Counted from the first letter of the stretch, positions 44,868 to 53,897 are shown. The stretch is 64,000 bases of DNA from Streptomyces sp. CA-210063 (GCF_024612015.1 NZ_CP102512.1:6820001-6884000), one strand, 5' to 3'. Numbers and translations are program-made. The notes: generated from the letters alone by a model not told the origin.

Positions 44868-46373
44868 TCAGCGCAGGGCCGCTCCGAACATCGCGTCCGT
44901 GGACGGGCCCGACAGGTCCTGGGGCCCGAAGGCGAGCGCCGACGTGGTGGTCAGGCCGGTGGTGGTGCCGGGGAGGACCCAGACGGCTCCGTTGTCGCTG
45001 TTCTCGGTGGGGGCGCCGGCGACGAGGTCGGGGTGGCCGTTGCCGTTGAGGTCCAGGAGGGCCGTGGTGGCGCCGAACTTGTCGTCCTTCTCGGCGACTC
45101 CGGGGACCCCGGCGGTGTTCTGGTGGAACACCCGCGTGCCGGTGCCCGTGATGCCGGAGGCGCTGCCGGGGACGAGGGCGACCGAGCCGGCGTTGACGAT
45201 GCCGTCGACGTCCTCGTACGCGATGCCGAGGGCGAGGTCGGCGTAGCCGTCGCCGGTGACGTCGGCGACCGAGACCGCCGAGCCGACCAGGTCGCCGTCC
45301 TCCTGCACACCGGGGAAGCCGGGGAGGTCCTGGTCGAAGGTCTTGGTGCTCGCCTCGGACGGGCCGGTGGCGGAGCCGTAGGCCACCCGCACCTGGTCGG
45401 ACCAGCCGTCCGCGCCCACGACCACGTCGTCGTAGCCGTCGCCGTTCACGTCGCCGATGCCCGTGCCCGCCGGGTCGCGGCTCACGTCGTCCCCGGGCAC
45501 GTAACCCCGGGTGAAGCCCGAACTGCCGCCCAGGAGAAGGCGGTTGCCCCAGGTGCCGTCGCCCGTGTAGTGCCACTGGACCAGGTCGTCCCGGCCGTCG
45601 CCGTTGACGTCCCCGACCTGGCCGGAGACGACCGGACCGGTGATGGAGGACGGGCCGTTCTCGCAGCCGCCGCCACTCGCGCAGGAGGCGTCGTCCTCGT
45701 TCCAGCCCCACCACAGGGACTTGTCGAGGAGATCGAGTACGGCGGTGGGCTTGCCGGCGCGGGATATCGGGCCCTTCCACAGGGCAGCCGGTGCGCCCTC
45801 GGGGTCGTCGCCGCCGACGGACTGGGCGGAGAAGAGCGCGAGGTCGGTCTTGCCGTCGCCGTCGAAGTCGCCCGCCTGCGGGGCCGCCCCGAACCCGGCG
45901 ACGCTCGTACCGCCGGTCAGACCGGAGGCCGACCCCCAGACGATCACGGAGCCCGCCGTACCGCCCGCGATCACCAGGTCGCCGTAGCCGTCCCGGTCCA
46001 GGTCACCCTTGGTGAACGTCGAGCCGAAGCGCTGGTTCGCCGTGGCGGAGCCGGGCACGCCGCTCGTCGAACGGCTGACGAGCTTCTTCTTCGCCGTCGA
46101 GACCCCGCTCTTCGAGCCGTACATGACGGCCACATAGCCCGCCTTGGCCTTTCCGGACACCGTGGCGTTCGGGGCGCCGATGACCAGGTCGGCGTACCCG
46201 TCCCCGTTGAAGTCGTCCGCCACGCCCACCGACGCGGTGGCCGCCGAGGCCGGGCCGAGGGACCAGGCGGTCAGGCCTCCGGCCAGCAGCACCACCGCGG
46301 CCAGGGGTGCGCTCACTCGTGCGGTGCGGGTACTGCGTCCTGCTCGTCGTGCTGCTGCTCGTGCTCGTGACAT
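44868..46373 (-). CDS. Secreted FG-GAP/VCBS repeat protein (integrin alpha-like propeller)
   Basis: 501 residues. Arg-rich N-terminus and Sec signal (VSAPLAAVVLLAGGLTAWSLGPASA spans residues 20-44). About seven FG-GAP blades follow, each with a calcium-binding DxNGDGxxD-like loop: DDFNGDGYADLVIG, GDLDRDGYGDLVIA, GDFDGDGKTDLALF, GDVNGDGRDDLVQW, GDVNGDGYDDVVVG, ADVTGDGYADLALG, LDLNGNGHPDLVAG. This makes a beta-propeller, probably a surface or extracellular scaffold; no catalytic motif. The ATG at 46373 follows a weak GAAAGG site. Confidence 0.9.
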   Translation of the reverse strand: MSRARAAARRAGRSTRTARVSAPLAAVVLLAGGLTAWSLGPASAATASVGVADDFNGDGYADLVIGAPNATVSGKAKAGYVAVMYGSKSGVSTAKKKLVSRSTSGVPGSATANQRFGSTFTKGDLDRDGYGDLVIAGGTAGSVIVWGSASGLTGGTSVAGFGAAPQAGDFDGDGKTDLALFSAQSVGGDDPEGAPAALWKGPISRAGKPTAVLDLLDKSLWWGWNEDDASCASGGGCENGPSSITGPVVSGQVGDVNGDGRDDLVQWHYTGDGTWGNRLLLGGSSGFTRGYVPGDDVSRDPAGTGIGDVNGDGYDDVVVGADGWSDQVRVAYGSATGPSEASTKTFDQDLPGFPGVQEDGDLVGSAVSVADVTGDGYADLALGIAYEDVDGIVNAGSVALVPGSASGITGTGTRVFHQNTAGVPGVAEKDDKFGATTALLDLNGNGHPDLVAGAPTENSDNGAVWVLPGTTTGLTTTSALAFGPQDLSGPSTDAMFGAALR

Positions 46374-46587
46374 GCACGTGCCTTTCGGGTCGGTGGGGTC
46401 CGGCGCGCGGAAGCGCCGCGTCCGTGTAGTCCGACTCGGTTGGGGGTTCACCGGTTGTACGTTCGGATGTCATGAATGGGTAACTGGCGGAGGGCCCCTG
46501 GACGAGGGTTCGTCCAGGGGTTCGGAGCTGTTGCCGCTGGACCTGTGAATGCACACAGGGGGACGTAAAAGGTCGGCCTGTGAACAC

Positions 46588-46621
46588 GGCGAACTCCCGG
46601 CCGCCGGACCGGGAGTTCGCC
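46588..46621 (-). terminator. Terminator after the endonuclease I gene
   Basis: A perfect 13-bp stem (46588-46600 with 46609-46621) and an 8-nt loop, about 60 nt past the nuclease stop codon. Confidence 0.75.
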
Positions 46622-46634
46622 CTGTGTGTTCGTT

Positions 46635-46670
46635 GCGCGTTCGCTTGTGCGCTCGCTTGTGCGTTCGTTC
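46635..46670. repeat. 12-bp tandem repeat, three imperfect units
   Basis: Units GCGCGTTCGCTT, GTGCGCTCGCTT and GTGCGTTCGTTC run back to back just after the stop codon of the nuclease gene (reading its strand), before its terminator. Confidence 0.6.
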
Positions 46671-46682
46671 GTGATCCGGCGT

Positions 46683-47486
46683 CTACCAGATCGCCTCGAT
46701 CCACTCCGGGTGGTCGATGAACGGGTTCCGGTTGCCCTGGTAGTTGCTGTAGATGAGGTCGTTGCGGCGCTCCTCGAAGGAGTCCGGCGGGTCCTCGTCG
46801 TTCCAGGCCTTCAGTACGGAGAGGCGGCCGTGGAAGCGGGTGCCGCCGTTGGTGACCAGGTCGTTGGGCTCCAGGTTGGGCCAGCCGTCGTCGCCCTCGT
46901 ACCGGACGGCCATGTAGAGGATCATGCGGGCCACATCGCCCTTGACCGCGTCGCGGGGCTCGAAGGAGTTCGTGTCGGCGAGGCTGCCACCGCTGTTGGT
47001 GAAGCTGCTGCCGCCGTTGTCGAAGTCCAGGTTGCCGCGTCGGGCGTTGACCGCCACGTCCTCGGGGCGGAGATGGTGCAGGTCGGTGCCCGGGCCGGCG
47101 GAGGTGCCGAAGTCGCCGTGGGACTGGGCCCACACGTGCTCACGGTTCCAGTTGCCGGAGTTGCCGCCGTTGAGGGACTTGCTGCGGGAGATGCCGCTGT
47201 ACAGCAGCTTGACGTTGCTGCTGTTGCTCGGGTCCTGGTCGGTGACCTTCAAGGCCTCCCAGACGGCCGAGTACGACAGCTTCGTCTGGGGGCTGATGAT
47301 CGTGTGCAGGGAGGACTTGAGGCTCGTACCGGTCTTGCCGATCGCGTTCTTGTAGTACGTGCTGTCGTACGCGGTCGTCGTCGCCGAGGCGGGGGCGGCG
47401 GTGGCCGTCGGCAGGACGAGACCGACGAGCACGGCCGACGTCGCGAATGCGACCGTCTTCCAACTGCGAATCCGCGCAGCGGGCAT
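46683..47486 (-). CDS. Secreted endonuclease I family nuclease
   Basis: 267 residues. Sec signal peptide (WKTVAFATSAVLVGLVLPTATA then ASA). The mature protein begins near YDSTYYKNAIGKTGTSLKSSLHTIIS, the classic endonuclease I opening, then SAVWEALKVTD and the HNH/beta-beta-alpha-metal core NREHVWAQSHGDFG...DLHHLRPEDVAVNARRGNLDFDNGG. His in NREHVW is the likely general base. Non-specific extracellular nuclease, probably for nutrient recovery or morphology. The ribosome-binding site GGGAAGGG precedes the ATG. Confidence 0.92.
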   Translation of the reverse strand: MPAARIRSWKTVAFATSAVLVGLVLPTATAAPASATTTAYDSTYYKNAIGKTGTSLKSSLHTIISPQTKLSYSAVWEALKVTDQDPSNSSNVKLLYSGISRSKSLNGGNSGNWNREHVWAQSHGDFGTSAGPGTDLHHLRPEDVAVNARRGNLDFDNGGSSFTNSGGSLADTNSFEPRDAVKGDVARMILYMAVRYEGDDGWPNLEPNDLVTNGGTRFHGRLSVLKAWNDEDPPDSFEERRNDLIYSNYQGNRNPFIDHPEWIEAIW

Positions 47487-47870
47487 GAGGGGTGTCCCTT
47501 CCCAGAGGGCCGCGCAGCACGAGGAGTTGGTACGGGGAGCCTCGGTCTACGCGGGTTGACTGTGTGGGTAACCGAGAGATTGGCATGGACGGGTCAGTCC
47601 GTGTGTTACGGCGGGAAGGCGATTCGGTGACGTTGTCGCTAACGGGGCAACCCCCGTGCCGCAACTCCCCTCAACATGCCCCGAGTCGAGGGAAGACCCC
47701 CATTGACGTGGGGAATCAGGCGTGCTGCGGCCTACGGCGGGACGGTATTCGTCGCGCTCCTCGGTCGTCTACGGCCATGTGCGGACCGACCGACTGTGGG
47801 CGCGGGAGGCCGTACCGGAGCGGCAGCCGGAACGACGAGCGGAACGGCAACCCGAACCGGTGTGAGTTGC
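47487..47870. other. Intergenic region, nuclease upstream sequence
   Basis: 384 bp without a supported gene. Its right portion lies beyond the DUF4180 stop and its left portion should hold the nuclease promoter. No clear palindrome or repeat was seen. Confidence 0.5.
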
Positions 47871-48236
47871 TCAGCCCTCGAGGCGCTCGCGCAGTTCGTC
47901 GACGTCGGCCAGGAACCAGGTCTGGCGGCCGCGGTTGCATTCACGGACGAAGTCGCGCAGGGCCGAACTGGCGGTCGTGTGGCGGGAGATGTCACCGATG
48001 ACGGCGAGGCCCACGCGGTACTGCACGAACTTCTGGATGATGTCGCCGGCGACACGGGTGTGCAGGTGGAAGAACGTCTCGTCGAACCGTTCGACGGGGG
48101 CGACCACCCAAGCGGCGCCCTGGTACCCGGCGTTGCCGATGAGATCCAGGGCGTCGCTCTCGCGGGCGATCGTCTCGCCCTCGGGGGCGCACATCAGAAC
48201 GGGCACGTCGTGGATCGTCTGCAGGGTGGTGGTCAT
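47871..48236 (-). CDS. DUF4180 protein
   Basis: 121 residues, soluble. It follows the DUF4180 pattern: PVLMCAPEGETIARESDALDLIGNA, AAWVVAPVERFDETFFHLHTRVAGDIIQKFVQYRVGLAVIGDIS (positions about 42-85) and SALRDFVRECNRGRQTWFLADVDELRERL. The fold resembles STAS-like small alpha/beta proteins by family knowledge, but no biochemical role is known. The ATG at 48236 matches the usual family start. In other genomes it is often beside a transcriptional regulator; here a short unknown gene diverges from it. Confidence 0.82.
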   Translation of the reverse strand: MTTTLQTIHDVPVLMCAPEGETIARESDALDLIGNAGYQGAAWVVAPVERFDETFFHLHTRVAGDIIQKFVQYRVGLAVIGDISRHTTASSALRDFVRECNRGRQTWFLADVDELRERLEG

Positions 48237-48307
48237 GAACGCTGAGGCTACTTCCCCGCTCGTCTTCTCGTTATGTGGTGGGCGATGGCCGAGGCCATGT
48301 CTCGCGG

Positions 48308-48568
48308 ATGGCCGACAACGTGGAGCGTGTGCAACTGGACATGGCCGGGGAACTCCTCGGTCACGCGGCCGACCTGCTCGCCGACCGCCGGGCCACCGCC
48401 CCACAACTCCGGTTTCTGCTTGCCCGGATGACCGAGTCGCTGACCGATGTCCATCGGATCGCGGAGAGCCGGGGTGCGCGTCTGTCCGACCGCACCGCCG
48501 ATGCGGGATTCGACGGCTACGACGCTCTGAGCGATCCGACGGCATCGGACTCGCCCGGACTGTCGTGA
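48308..48568 (+). CDS. Small hypothetical helical protein
   Basis: 86 residues starting MADNVERVQLDMAGELLG. Third codon positions are mostly G/C, which supports coding. The sequence is predicted helical in its first 60 residues and polar at the end. No domain recognised and no strong ribosome-binding site seen. It is divergent from DUF4180. It may be a small partner or a false call. Confidence 0.42.
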   Translation: MADNVERVQLDMAGELLGHAADLLADRRATAPQLRFLLARMTESLTDVHRIAESRGARLSDRTADAGFDGYDALSDPTASDSPGLS

Positions 48569-48609
48569 TGCGATGGCGGACCCCCCGGATCACCGCCGCA
48601 GCCACACTG

Positions 48610-49176
48610 TCAGTTCTCTTCGACGGAGTACTCGGCGGTGTAGTCCTCCACAGGCATGGCCATGTCCGCCGCGTACTCGGCGCGTGCACGGCGGTCTTCC
48701 TCGGTGATCTCGGGGTGGATCGGGGGTGTCTCGGGGGCGGGCCAGAGCTGGATCAGGTGGCGTTCGCCGTGGTCGCCGATGCCGGGTTCGGGGTCGTCGG
48801 CGTGGCAGTACAGGCGCATGCGTACCCAGCCGTCGAAGTTTTTGAGCGGGGGTTCGTCTTCGGGCCAGGCGTCCAGGATGTCGCCCTGTTCGAGGGTCGC
48901 GAGGCAGAGGTGGGGGAGGTCGGTTCGGAGGCTGAGTTCCTCCGCGGGCTCCCAGTCGCCGTTGGTCTCAGCGGGCGGTGGGGCGTCGTGGACCTGGATG
49001 GTGATCAGGAGGGGGCCGGTGTCGGTGGTGGTGAGGACGACGGCGTTGGCCTCGGTGGCCGGGCCGCAGCGCCAGCCGAAGGGCATCTCCTGGGGGTAGG
49101 CGTAGTCGTCGGTGAAGCCGATGAGGTAGCCGTTCTCACCGAGTTCGACGGTGAACGAGGATTCACGGACCAGCAA
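48610..49176 (-). CDS. Hypothetical protein, no recognised domain
   Basis: 188 residues, acidic, no signal peptide. Features: LGENGYLIGFTDDYAYPQEMPFGWRCGP near the N-terminus, a short beta-rich middle, and DGWVRMRLYCHADD further on. The TTG at 49176 is chosen because AAGGAGG lies 6 nt upstream, an ideal ribosome-binding site; longer versions would run into the terminator of the upstream gene. No function can be proposed. Confidence 0.7.
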   Translation of the reverse strand: MLVRESSFTVELGENGYLIGFTDDYAYPQEMPFGWRCGPATEANAVVLTTTDTGPLLITIQVHDAPPPAETNGDWEPAEELSLRTDLPHLCLATLEQGDILDAWPEDEPPLKNFDGWVRMRLYCHADDPEPGIGDHGERHLIQLWPAPETPPIHPEITEEDRRARAEYAADMAMPVEDYTAEYSVEEN

Positions 49177-49207
49177 GGGAAGCCTCCTTGAGACACCTTG
49201 AGCGGGG

Positions 49208-49248
49208 CAGGGTGCCCCCTCCCGCATCGCGCGGGAGGGGGCACCCTG
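49208..49248 (-). terminator. Strong terminator after the NucA/NucB gene
   Basis: A perfect 18-bp stem (49208-49225 with 49231-49248) and a 5-nt loop, about 25 nt past the stop codon of the minus-strand nuclease-domain gene. Confidence 0.88.
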
Positions 49249-49272
49249 TCTGGCGGTGGGAGTGTAGACGGC

Positions 49273-50334
49273 TCAGGAAGTGACCACGTAGAACGGGTCA
49301 CCATGCATGACGTGCATCTTGCCGCGCCATGCGGTGATGCGTCCGCCCTGGGACTTGTTCTCCTGGACCTTGACCCAGGTGATCTCCCGCTGGTTCGCGG
49401 GAAGGTGAGTGCCGCCCTCCCTGGTGGAGGCGAACGGGTACTCGTCACACGAGGTGCGGCCGACGCGCTTCATGTCGGCCGGCGCGGAACGCGGGCACAC
49501 CGCGGCCCGGTTCTTGCCCTCCTGAGTCTTGTCGGTCATCCAGTGCAGTGGCTTGCCCCCGTTGGGGTCGCCGTAGTGGCCGCCGCGAGCGCGCAGCTTG
49601 CGGATGCCTTCGTCGATACGGGCCAGGCCCACCATGCTCACCGCGGTGGGGGCTTCGGGGAAGGCGCATCCGGAGCGGTTCGTCCGGGTGCTCCCGTAGT
49701 AGTTGTCGCACCGGTACGTGGCGGAGGCGTAGGAGACGCCGCCCGGGCTGTAACCGGCCTTGGTGAAGGTGTACTTGTAGGTGGTTTTCGCCTTGGGCTT
49801 GATCTTCTTCGGGGCGATGGCGGCGCTCTTGTAGCTCACGGTGCCGTTGCCCGCGCTGTCAAGGGTGCGCCCCTGGGGGAACTTGACGGTGGCCTTGGTG
49901 CCGCCGCCCGAGGTGGCGCCGATGTTGACGCGGACGCCCTTGCCCTTGCCGGTGGTCTTCGCCTTGGAGACGGTGAACTTCTCGCTCCAGTTGGCGGAGT
50001 TCGCCTTGAGGGTCATCTGGTGCTTGGCGTTGAAGTCGGCGGTGCCCTCGATGACGGGGCGTCCGTTGACGACCCTGATGACGTCGACGTGGACGGTGAC
50101 CCACTCGCACGAGCTGTAGCGGTTCACCGTGATGCGGTTGATCGTGCAGGTCGCGTTGGCCATCGGACTGGCGACGGCACCCGCCTTGCCCTCGGCCGAG
50201 CCGATGGTGACCCGCAGTTGTCCGGCGCTCGCCTGTCCGGCGCCGGTCTGGGCGGCTGTCGCTGACGGGGCCGCTGCCGTTATCAGCAGACCTATCCCCA
50301 CGGCCCCGGTGATGAGCGGCTTGGTCAGTTTCAA
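49273..50334 (-). CDS. Secreted protein with NucA/NucB-type DNase domain
   Basis: 353 residues. Sec signal (LTKPLITGAVGIGLLITAAAPSATA covers residues 3-27). A large beta-rich N-terminal region of unknown family follows, then the C-terminal NucA/NucB nuclease-like domain with TSCDEYPFASTREGG and WVKVQENKSQGGRITAW, where Asp-Glu of CDEYPF and the downstream Glu/Asn are the usual active-site residues. Probably an exported non-specific DNase. I chose the TTG at 50334, preceded by GGGGG; a GTG at 50373 is an alternative. Confidence 0.82.
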   Translation of the reverse strand: MKLTKPLITGAVGIGLLITAAAPSATAAQTGAGQASAGQLRVTIGSAEGKAGAVASPMANATCTINRITVNRYSSCEWVTVHVDVIRVVNGRPVIEGTADFNAKHQMTLKANSANWSEKFTVSKAKTTGKGKGVRVNIGATSGGGTKATVKFPQGRTLDSAGNGTVSYKSAAIAPKKIKPKAKTTYKYTFTKAGYSPGGVSYASATYRCDNYYGSTRTNRSGCAFPEAPTAVSMVGLARIDEGIRKLRARGGHYGDPNGGKPLHWMTDKTQEGKNRAAVCPRSAPADMKRVGRTSCDEYPFASTREGGTHLPANQREITWVKVQENKSQGGRITAWRGKMHVMHGDPFYVVTS

Positions 50335-50736
50335 GTTGTACCCCCGTGTGTCGGTCACGGCCGACGAAGGCACACCGTCAACTCATGTACGCCCCCGTCG
50401 CGTTGGCGCCATGGAAGCACAGGAAACGCAAAGAAGAGGCGGTGATTTGATCGGTTTCGATTCGGTTTCGGTCATGATCGAGTGGCTGTCGTGCGGTGAC
50501 GGCCGATATCGGCCGGTCAGAGAACGGGTGGGGGTCGGTCCGGCTGGTGGGTCCGGGGCGGATTCGGCCGGAACCGGACTTGTCCTTACGGACACCTCCC
50601 TTTGGGGCGGGTCCCGGGATGAAAACCTACGTACGTACAACTTTCGACCATCCTTGCGAGTCGAGTGGGGTGAACGCGCCACGAGCGCGTTCGTCGTCGC
50701 TCAATTCGTCGTCGCTCAAGGGGATGGGAAGGTTTG
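50335..50736. other. Divergent promoter region with a 16-bp palindrome
   Basis: 402 bp between two exported-protein genes, with no supported gene. A perfect 16-bp palindrome, CGGCCGATATCGGCCG, lies at 50500-50515. A short near-duplication around CGTCGTCGCTCAA occurs at about 50693-50719, just ahead of the ribosome-binding site of the beta-lactamase-like gene. Confidence 0.55.
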
Positions 50737-51696
50737 ATGACTCAGCGGATATTCCGGAGATCCCGGACGTCCAGACGGACCCGGGTGCTCGCCGCGGGCA
50801 TCGGGGCCGGGATGCTCCTGCCGTTGGCGGTCGGCTTCGCGCCGGGCGCGGCGGCCGCGCCGCCGCAGGTCAGTTGTACGTCGGGGCAGGCCGGGCTGGC
50901 CGAGAAGTTGCGGAAGGACATCACGGCGGCGCTGGCGAAGCGGAAGGGGACGGTGGCGGTCGGGCTGTACGACCGCACCACCAAGACCACCTGCACCCTG
51001 CGCGGCGGCACCGCCTTCGACTCGGCCAGCGTCGTGAAGGTGACCGTGCTCGCGGCGCTGCTGTGGGACGCGAAGAAGCAGGGGCGGTATCTCACCGACC
51101 GTGAGACCAAGCTCGCCACCGCCATGATCACCAAGTCGGACAACGCCTCCACCAGCACCCTGTGGAAGCAGCTCGGGCTGACCAAGATCAAGGCGTTTCT
51201 CGCCGCCGCCAAGATGACCCAGACCAAGCCGGGCGCGAACAACTACTGGGGTCTCACCCAGATCACCGTCCGGGACGAGCAGCGGCTGCTCGCGCTGCTC
51301 ACCGCGAAGAACAGTGTGCTGAGCGACAACGCCCGCGCGTACGTCCTCAAGCTGATGAACAAGGTCGTCTCCTCGCAGCGCTGGGGGACCCCGGCCGGGG
51401 CGCCGTCGACCGTGAAGGTGCACGTCAAGAACGGCTGGCTGTCCCGCGCCACGCACGGCTGGCGGGTGCACAGCGTCGGCACGTTCAAGGGCGGCGGACG
51501 GGACTACACGATCACCGTCCTCACCCACGGCAACCCCGACATGAAGTACGGCGTGAACACCATCCAGGGCGTCGCCAAGGTCATCCACAAGGATCTCGTG
51601 CCGGTCAGCACGTCGGCGAGTACGCAGCGGTACGTGCCCACCGATCAGCCCCAGGAAGCGACCGTGCCCGTGCCGGCCGGCACGACCGGCGGCTGA
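50737..51696 (+). CDS. Exported class A beta-lactamase-like serine hydrolase
   Basis: 319 residues. Arg-rich n-region (FRRSRTSRRTR) and hydrophobic core form a Sec or Tat signal. The penicillin-binding fold shows Ser98-Val-Val-Lys101 (SxxK), Ser134-Asp135-Asn136 (SDN) and a KNG triad variant of KTG (HVKNGW). The omega-loop Glu of true class A beta-lactamases is not evident, so it may be a D,D-peptidase or esterase-like relative instead of a resistance enzyme. ATG 50737 is preceded by GGGAAGG. Confidence 0.82.
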   Translation: MTQRIFRRSRTSRRTRVLAAGIGAGMLLPLAVGFAPGAAAAPPQVSCTSGQAGLAEKLRKDITAALAKRKGTVAVGLYDRTTKTTCTLRGGTAFDSASVVKVTVLAALLWDAKKQGRYLTDRETKLATAMITKSDNASTSTLWKQLGLTKIKAFLAAAKMTQTKPGANNYWGLTQITVRDEQRLLALLTAKNSVLSDNARAYVLKLMNKVVSSQRWGTPAGAPSTVKVHVKNGWLSRATHGWRVHSVGTFKGGGRDYTITVLTHGNPDMKYGVNTIQGVAKVIHKDLVPVSTSASTQRYVPTDQPQEATVPVPAGTTGG

Positions 51697-51756
51697 TCCC
51701 CGGACGTTCACGGAGAGGCAATCTCCGTATCACCGGCGTCGTCCTACCGTGACGCC

Positions 51757-52797
51757 ATGCGTCTCAGAACCCTTCTCGCGACCGTCACCGCCGGTCTGGC
51801 CGCGGCCACCACCACACTCGCCGCCGCCGGGCCGGTGCACGCCGACTCGCCGCGGAACAACGCCTGTTCGCCGTCCGTCTCCATCGACGCCTACTCCGAC
51901 GCCCTCGACAAGACGACGTACGAGGGCACCTTCGTCGGCAACTTCTCCGCTCTCGCCGTGGACCGGGACGGGTCCCTGCTCGCCGTCTCCGACCGGTCCT
52001 CCCTCTTCTCCCTCGACCGCCGCACGCTCCAGCCGAAGGGCGTCGTACCGCTCGCCACCGAGAGCGGCGCGGCGCTCGACTCGGAGGGGCTGGTCGTGGA
52101 CCGGGACGGCACCCGCCTCGTCACCTCCGAGACCGAGCCGACCGTACGGCGGTACGACCGGGAGGGCCGGATCCTGGGCAGCCTCCCCGTGCCCGACGCG
52201 CTGAAGGTCGCCCCCGCCGGGCGCGCCGCCACCAACCAGACCTTCGAGGGGCTCACCCTCCTGCCCGGCGGGCGCACCCTGCTCGCCTCGATGGAGGGCG
52301 CGCTCTCCGGCGACACGGCCGGGATCGTCCGCCTCCAGACCTGGCAACGGCACGGCGGCGGACGGGACTTCCGGCTCTCCGCCCAGTACGGCTACCGCGC
52401 CGACACCGGCCTCGGCGTCGTCGAGGTGGCGGCCCTCCCGGGCGGGCGGCTGCTCGTGCTGGAGCGGGGCTTCACCGCCGGCGTCGGCAACACGGTCCGC
52501 CTCTACGTCGCCGACACCCGCCGCGCCACGGACACCAGCGGCGTCGACGTCCTCACCGGCCAGGACGGCAGCGGCGTACGGCTCGTCCGCAAGACGCTCC
52601 TCGCCGACCTCGTGAACTGCCCGACCCTCGGCGCCACCGCCAAGCAGCCGCAGCCGAACCCGCTGCTCGACAACATCGAGGGGATGACGATCACCGGGCA
52701 GCGGCACGGGCGGCTGAACGTGCTCCTGGTCAGCGACGACAACCAGAACGCCGTACAGACGACGCGGTTCTACTCGCTCCGGGTCCGCGTGGCGTGA
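51757..52797 (+). CDS. Secreted esterase-like/phytase-like beta-propeller protein
   Basis: 346 residues with a Sec signal (MRLRTLLATVTAGLAAATTTLAAAG spans the first 25). The mature part follows the esterase-like activity of phytase family: FVGNFSALAVDRDG, DSEGLVVDRDGTRLVTSETEP, NQTFEGLTLLPGGRTLLASMEG, LLVLERGF and the C-terminal DNIEGMTITG. Six-bladed propeller by family knowledge, with acidic residues that would bind Ca. Substrate unknown, possibly phosphate or ester. 60 bp after the beta-lactamase-like gene in the same direction. Confidence 0.86.
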   Translation: MRLRTLLATVTAGLAAATTTLAAAGPVHADSPRNNACSPSVSIDAYSDALDKTTYEGTFVGNFSALAVDRDGSLLAVSDRSSLFSLDRRTLQPKGVVPLATESGAALDSEGLVVDRDGTRLVTSETEPTVRRYDREGRILGSLPVPDALKVAPAGRAATNQTFEGLTLLPGGRTLLASMEGALSGDTAGIVRLQTWQRHGGGRDFRLSAQYGYRADTGLGVVEVAALPGGRLLVLERGFTAGVGNTVRLYVADTRRATDTSGVDVLTGQDGSGVRLVRKTLLADLVNCPTLGATAKQPQPNPLLDNIEGMTITGQRHGRLNVLLVSDDNQNAVQTTRFYSLRVRVA

Positions 52798-52830
52798 GCC
52801 CGGGCCGGTGGCGGCCGGCCCCGGCGGCGT

Positions 52831-53847
52831 TCAGCTCCGCCGTTCGCAGTCGCAGTCGGCCGCCGTGCCGTCCTCCAACAGGCCGCTCTTGGCGGTGAGG
52901 TAGGCGAGTTGGGCGCGGCTGTTGCTGCCGAGCATGTCGCCGACCTTCTTCAGGTGGCTGGCGACGGTACGGGTGCTGATACCGAGCCGCCCGGCGATGG
53001 CGGCGTCGGTGTAGCCGTCGACCATCAGGCGCAGGACGTGCAGCCGGGTCTCGTCGGTGAGGAGCGGGGGGCGTTGCTGGTCGTGCTCGTAGACGACCGG
53101 CTTCGCCCGCTCCCAGGCGTACTCGAAGGCGGAGACCAGGAAGTGCACGACGCCGGGGTCGGTGACCTTGAGGGCGTGGGTGCCGTGGTCCTTGCCCATG
53201 TCGGGGATGAAGGCCAGGGCACGGTCGCAGATGATCATCCGGTCGAAGACCTCGTCGACGGTACGCACCTCGACGCCCAGGTCGGTGACCTGCTTGATGT
53301 AGTCGAGGGTCGGGCCGTGGGCGCGGACCGTGTGCTGGTAGAGCGTGCGCTGCTTGACGCCCTTGCGGTGCGCCTCCAGCGTGCGCGGCAGGGCTTTGAC
53401 CAGGACCTCTTCGGGTCTTCGGCCGCCCGGGTGCGCGGTCAGCAGCTCCTTCTTCGTGCCCTGGATCGCCTCGTCGAGGGCGGCCGTGATCGCCGGCGCC
53501 GGGGTGAGCCGCTGCGAGGACTCGCTTCCCTCACGGCGGGCGGTGCGGTAGACGCTCTCCGCCTGGGACATCGACGCCCGTACGGCGACCAGGGCCTGCT
53601 GCTGTTCCAGGATCTGCTGCTCCAGCGGGTGCGCCAGCGCCGCGGTCGCCACCGAGGGCGGTACCGGCACCATGGCCTCCGGGTCGTCCACCGCGGGGGC
53701 CACGAGCCCGAACGCGCTCACACATCCCGGCGCGTCCGCGCGGGGAGCCCTCCCCGCCAGCAGAGCGGTGCGATAGAACGCGATGCCCGCGCCGCACAGC
53801 TCCGCGGCGGTATCGCCGCCCCCGCGTATGGCCGCCTCACCGCACAT
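52831..53847 (-). CDS. LuxR-type regulator without receiver domain, divergent to a small peptide gene
   Basis: 338 residues. The N-terminal half has helical segments with no recognised sensor. The middle, from about residue 165, has THALKVTDPGVVHFLVSAFEYAWERAKPV, typical of the actinobacterial regulators with a PLD/TrmB-like module. The C-terminal LuxR HTH is LLTDETRLHVLRLMVDGYTDAAIAGRLGISTRTVASHLKKV, within about residues 268-308. A Cys pair, DCDCERRS, ends the protein. ATG 53847 is preceded by AAGGGGG. It lies next to a secreted small peptide gene and close to the LysW biosynthetic cluster, which it may control. Confidence 0.85.
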   Translation of the reverse strand: MCGEAAIRGGGDTAAELCGAGIAFYRTALLAGRAPRADAPGCVSAFGLVAPAVDDPEAMVPVPPSVATAALAHPLEQQILEQQQALVAVRASMSQAESVYRTARREGSESSQRLTPAPAITAALDEAIQGTKKELLTAHPGGRRPEEVLVKALPRTLEAHRKGVKQRTLYQHTVRAHGPTLDYIKQVTDLGVEVRTVDEVFDRMIICDRALAFIPDMGKDHGTHALKVTDPGVVHFLVSAFEYAWERAKPVVYEHDQQRPPLLTDETRLHVLRLMVDGYTDAAIAGRLGISTRTVASHLKKVGDMLGSNSRAQLAYLTAKSGLLEDGTAADCDCERRS

Positions 53848-53897
53848 GCCATCCCCCTTCAGATTCCTGCATTGCACGATCATGACCCCTCCATTCG

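Larger units (their letters stand above)
46374..46682. other. Intergenic region between FG-GAP and nuclease genes
   Basis: Holds the FG-GAP promoter area, the nuclease terminator (46588-46621) and a 12-bp tandem array (46635-46670). No additional gene is supported. Confidence 0.6.

Noticed and set aside
50737..51696. Calling the serine hydrolase a true class A beta-lactamase
   Set aside because: SxxK and SDN are present, but no omega-loop ExxLN motif was seen and KTG is replaced by KNG.
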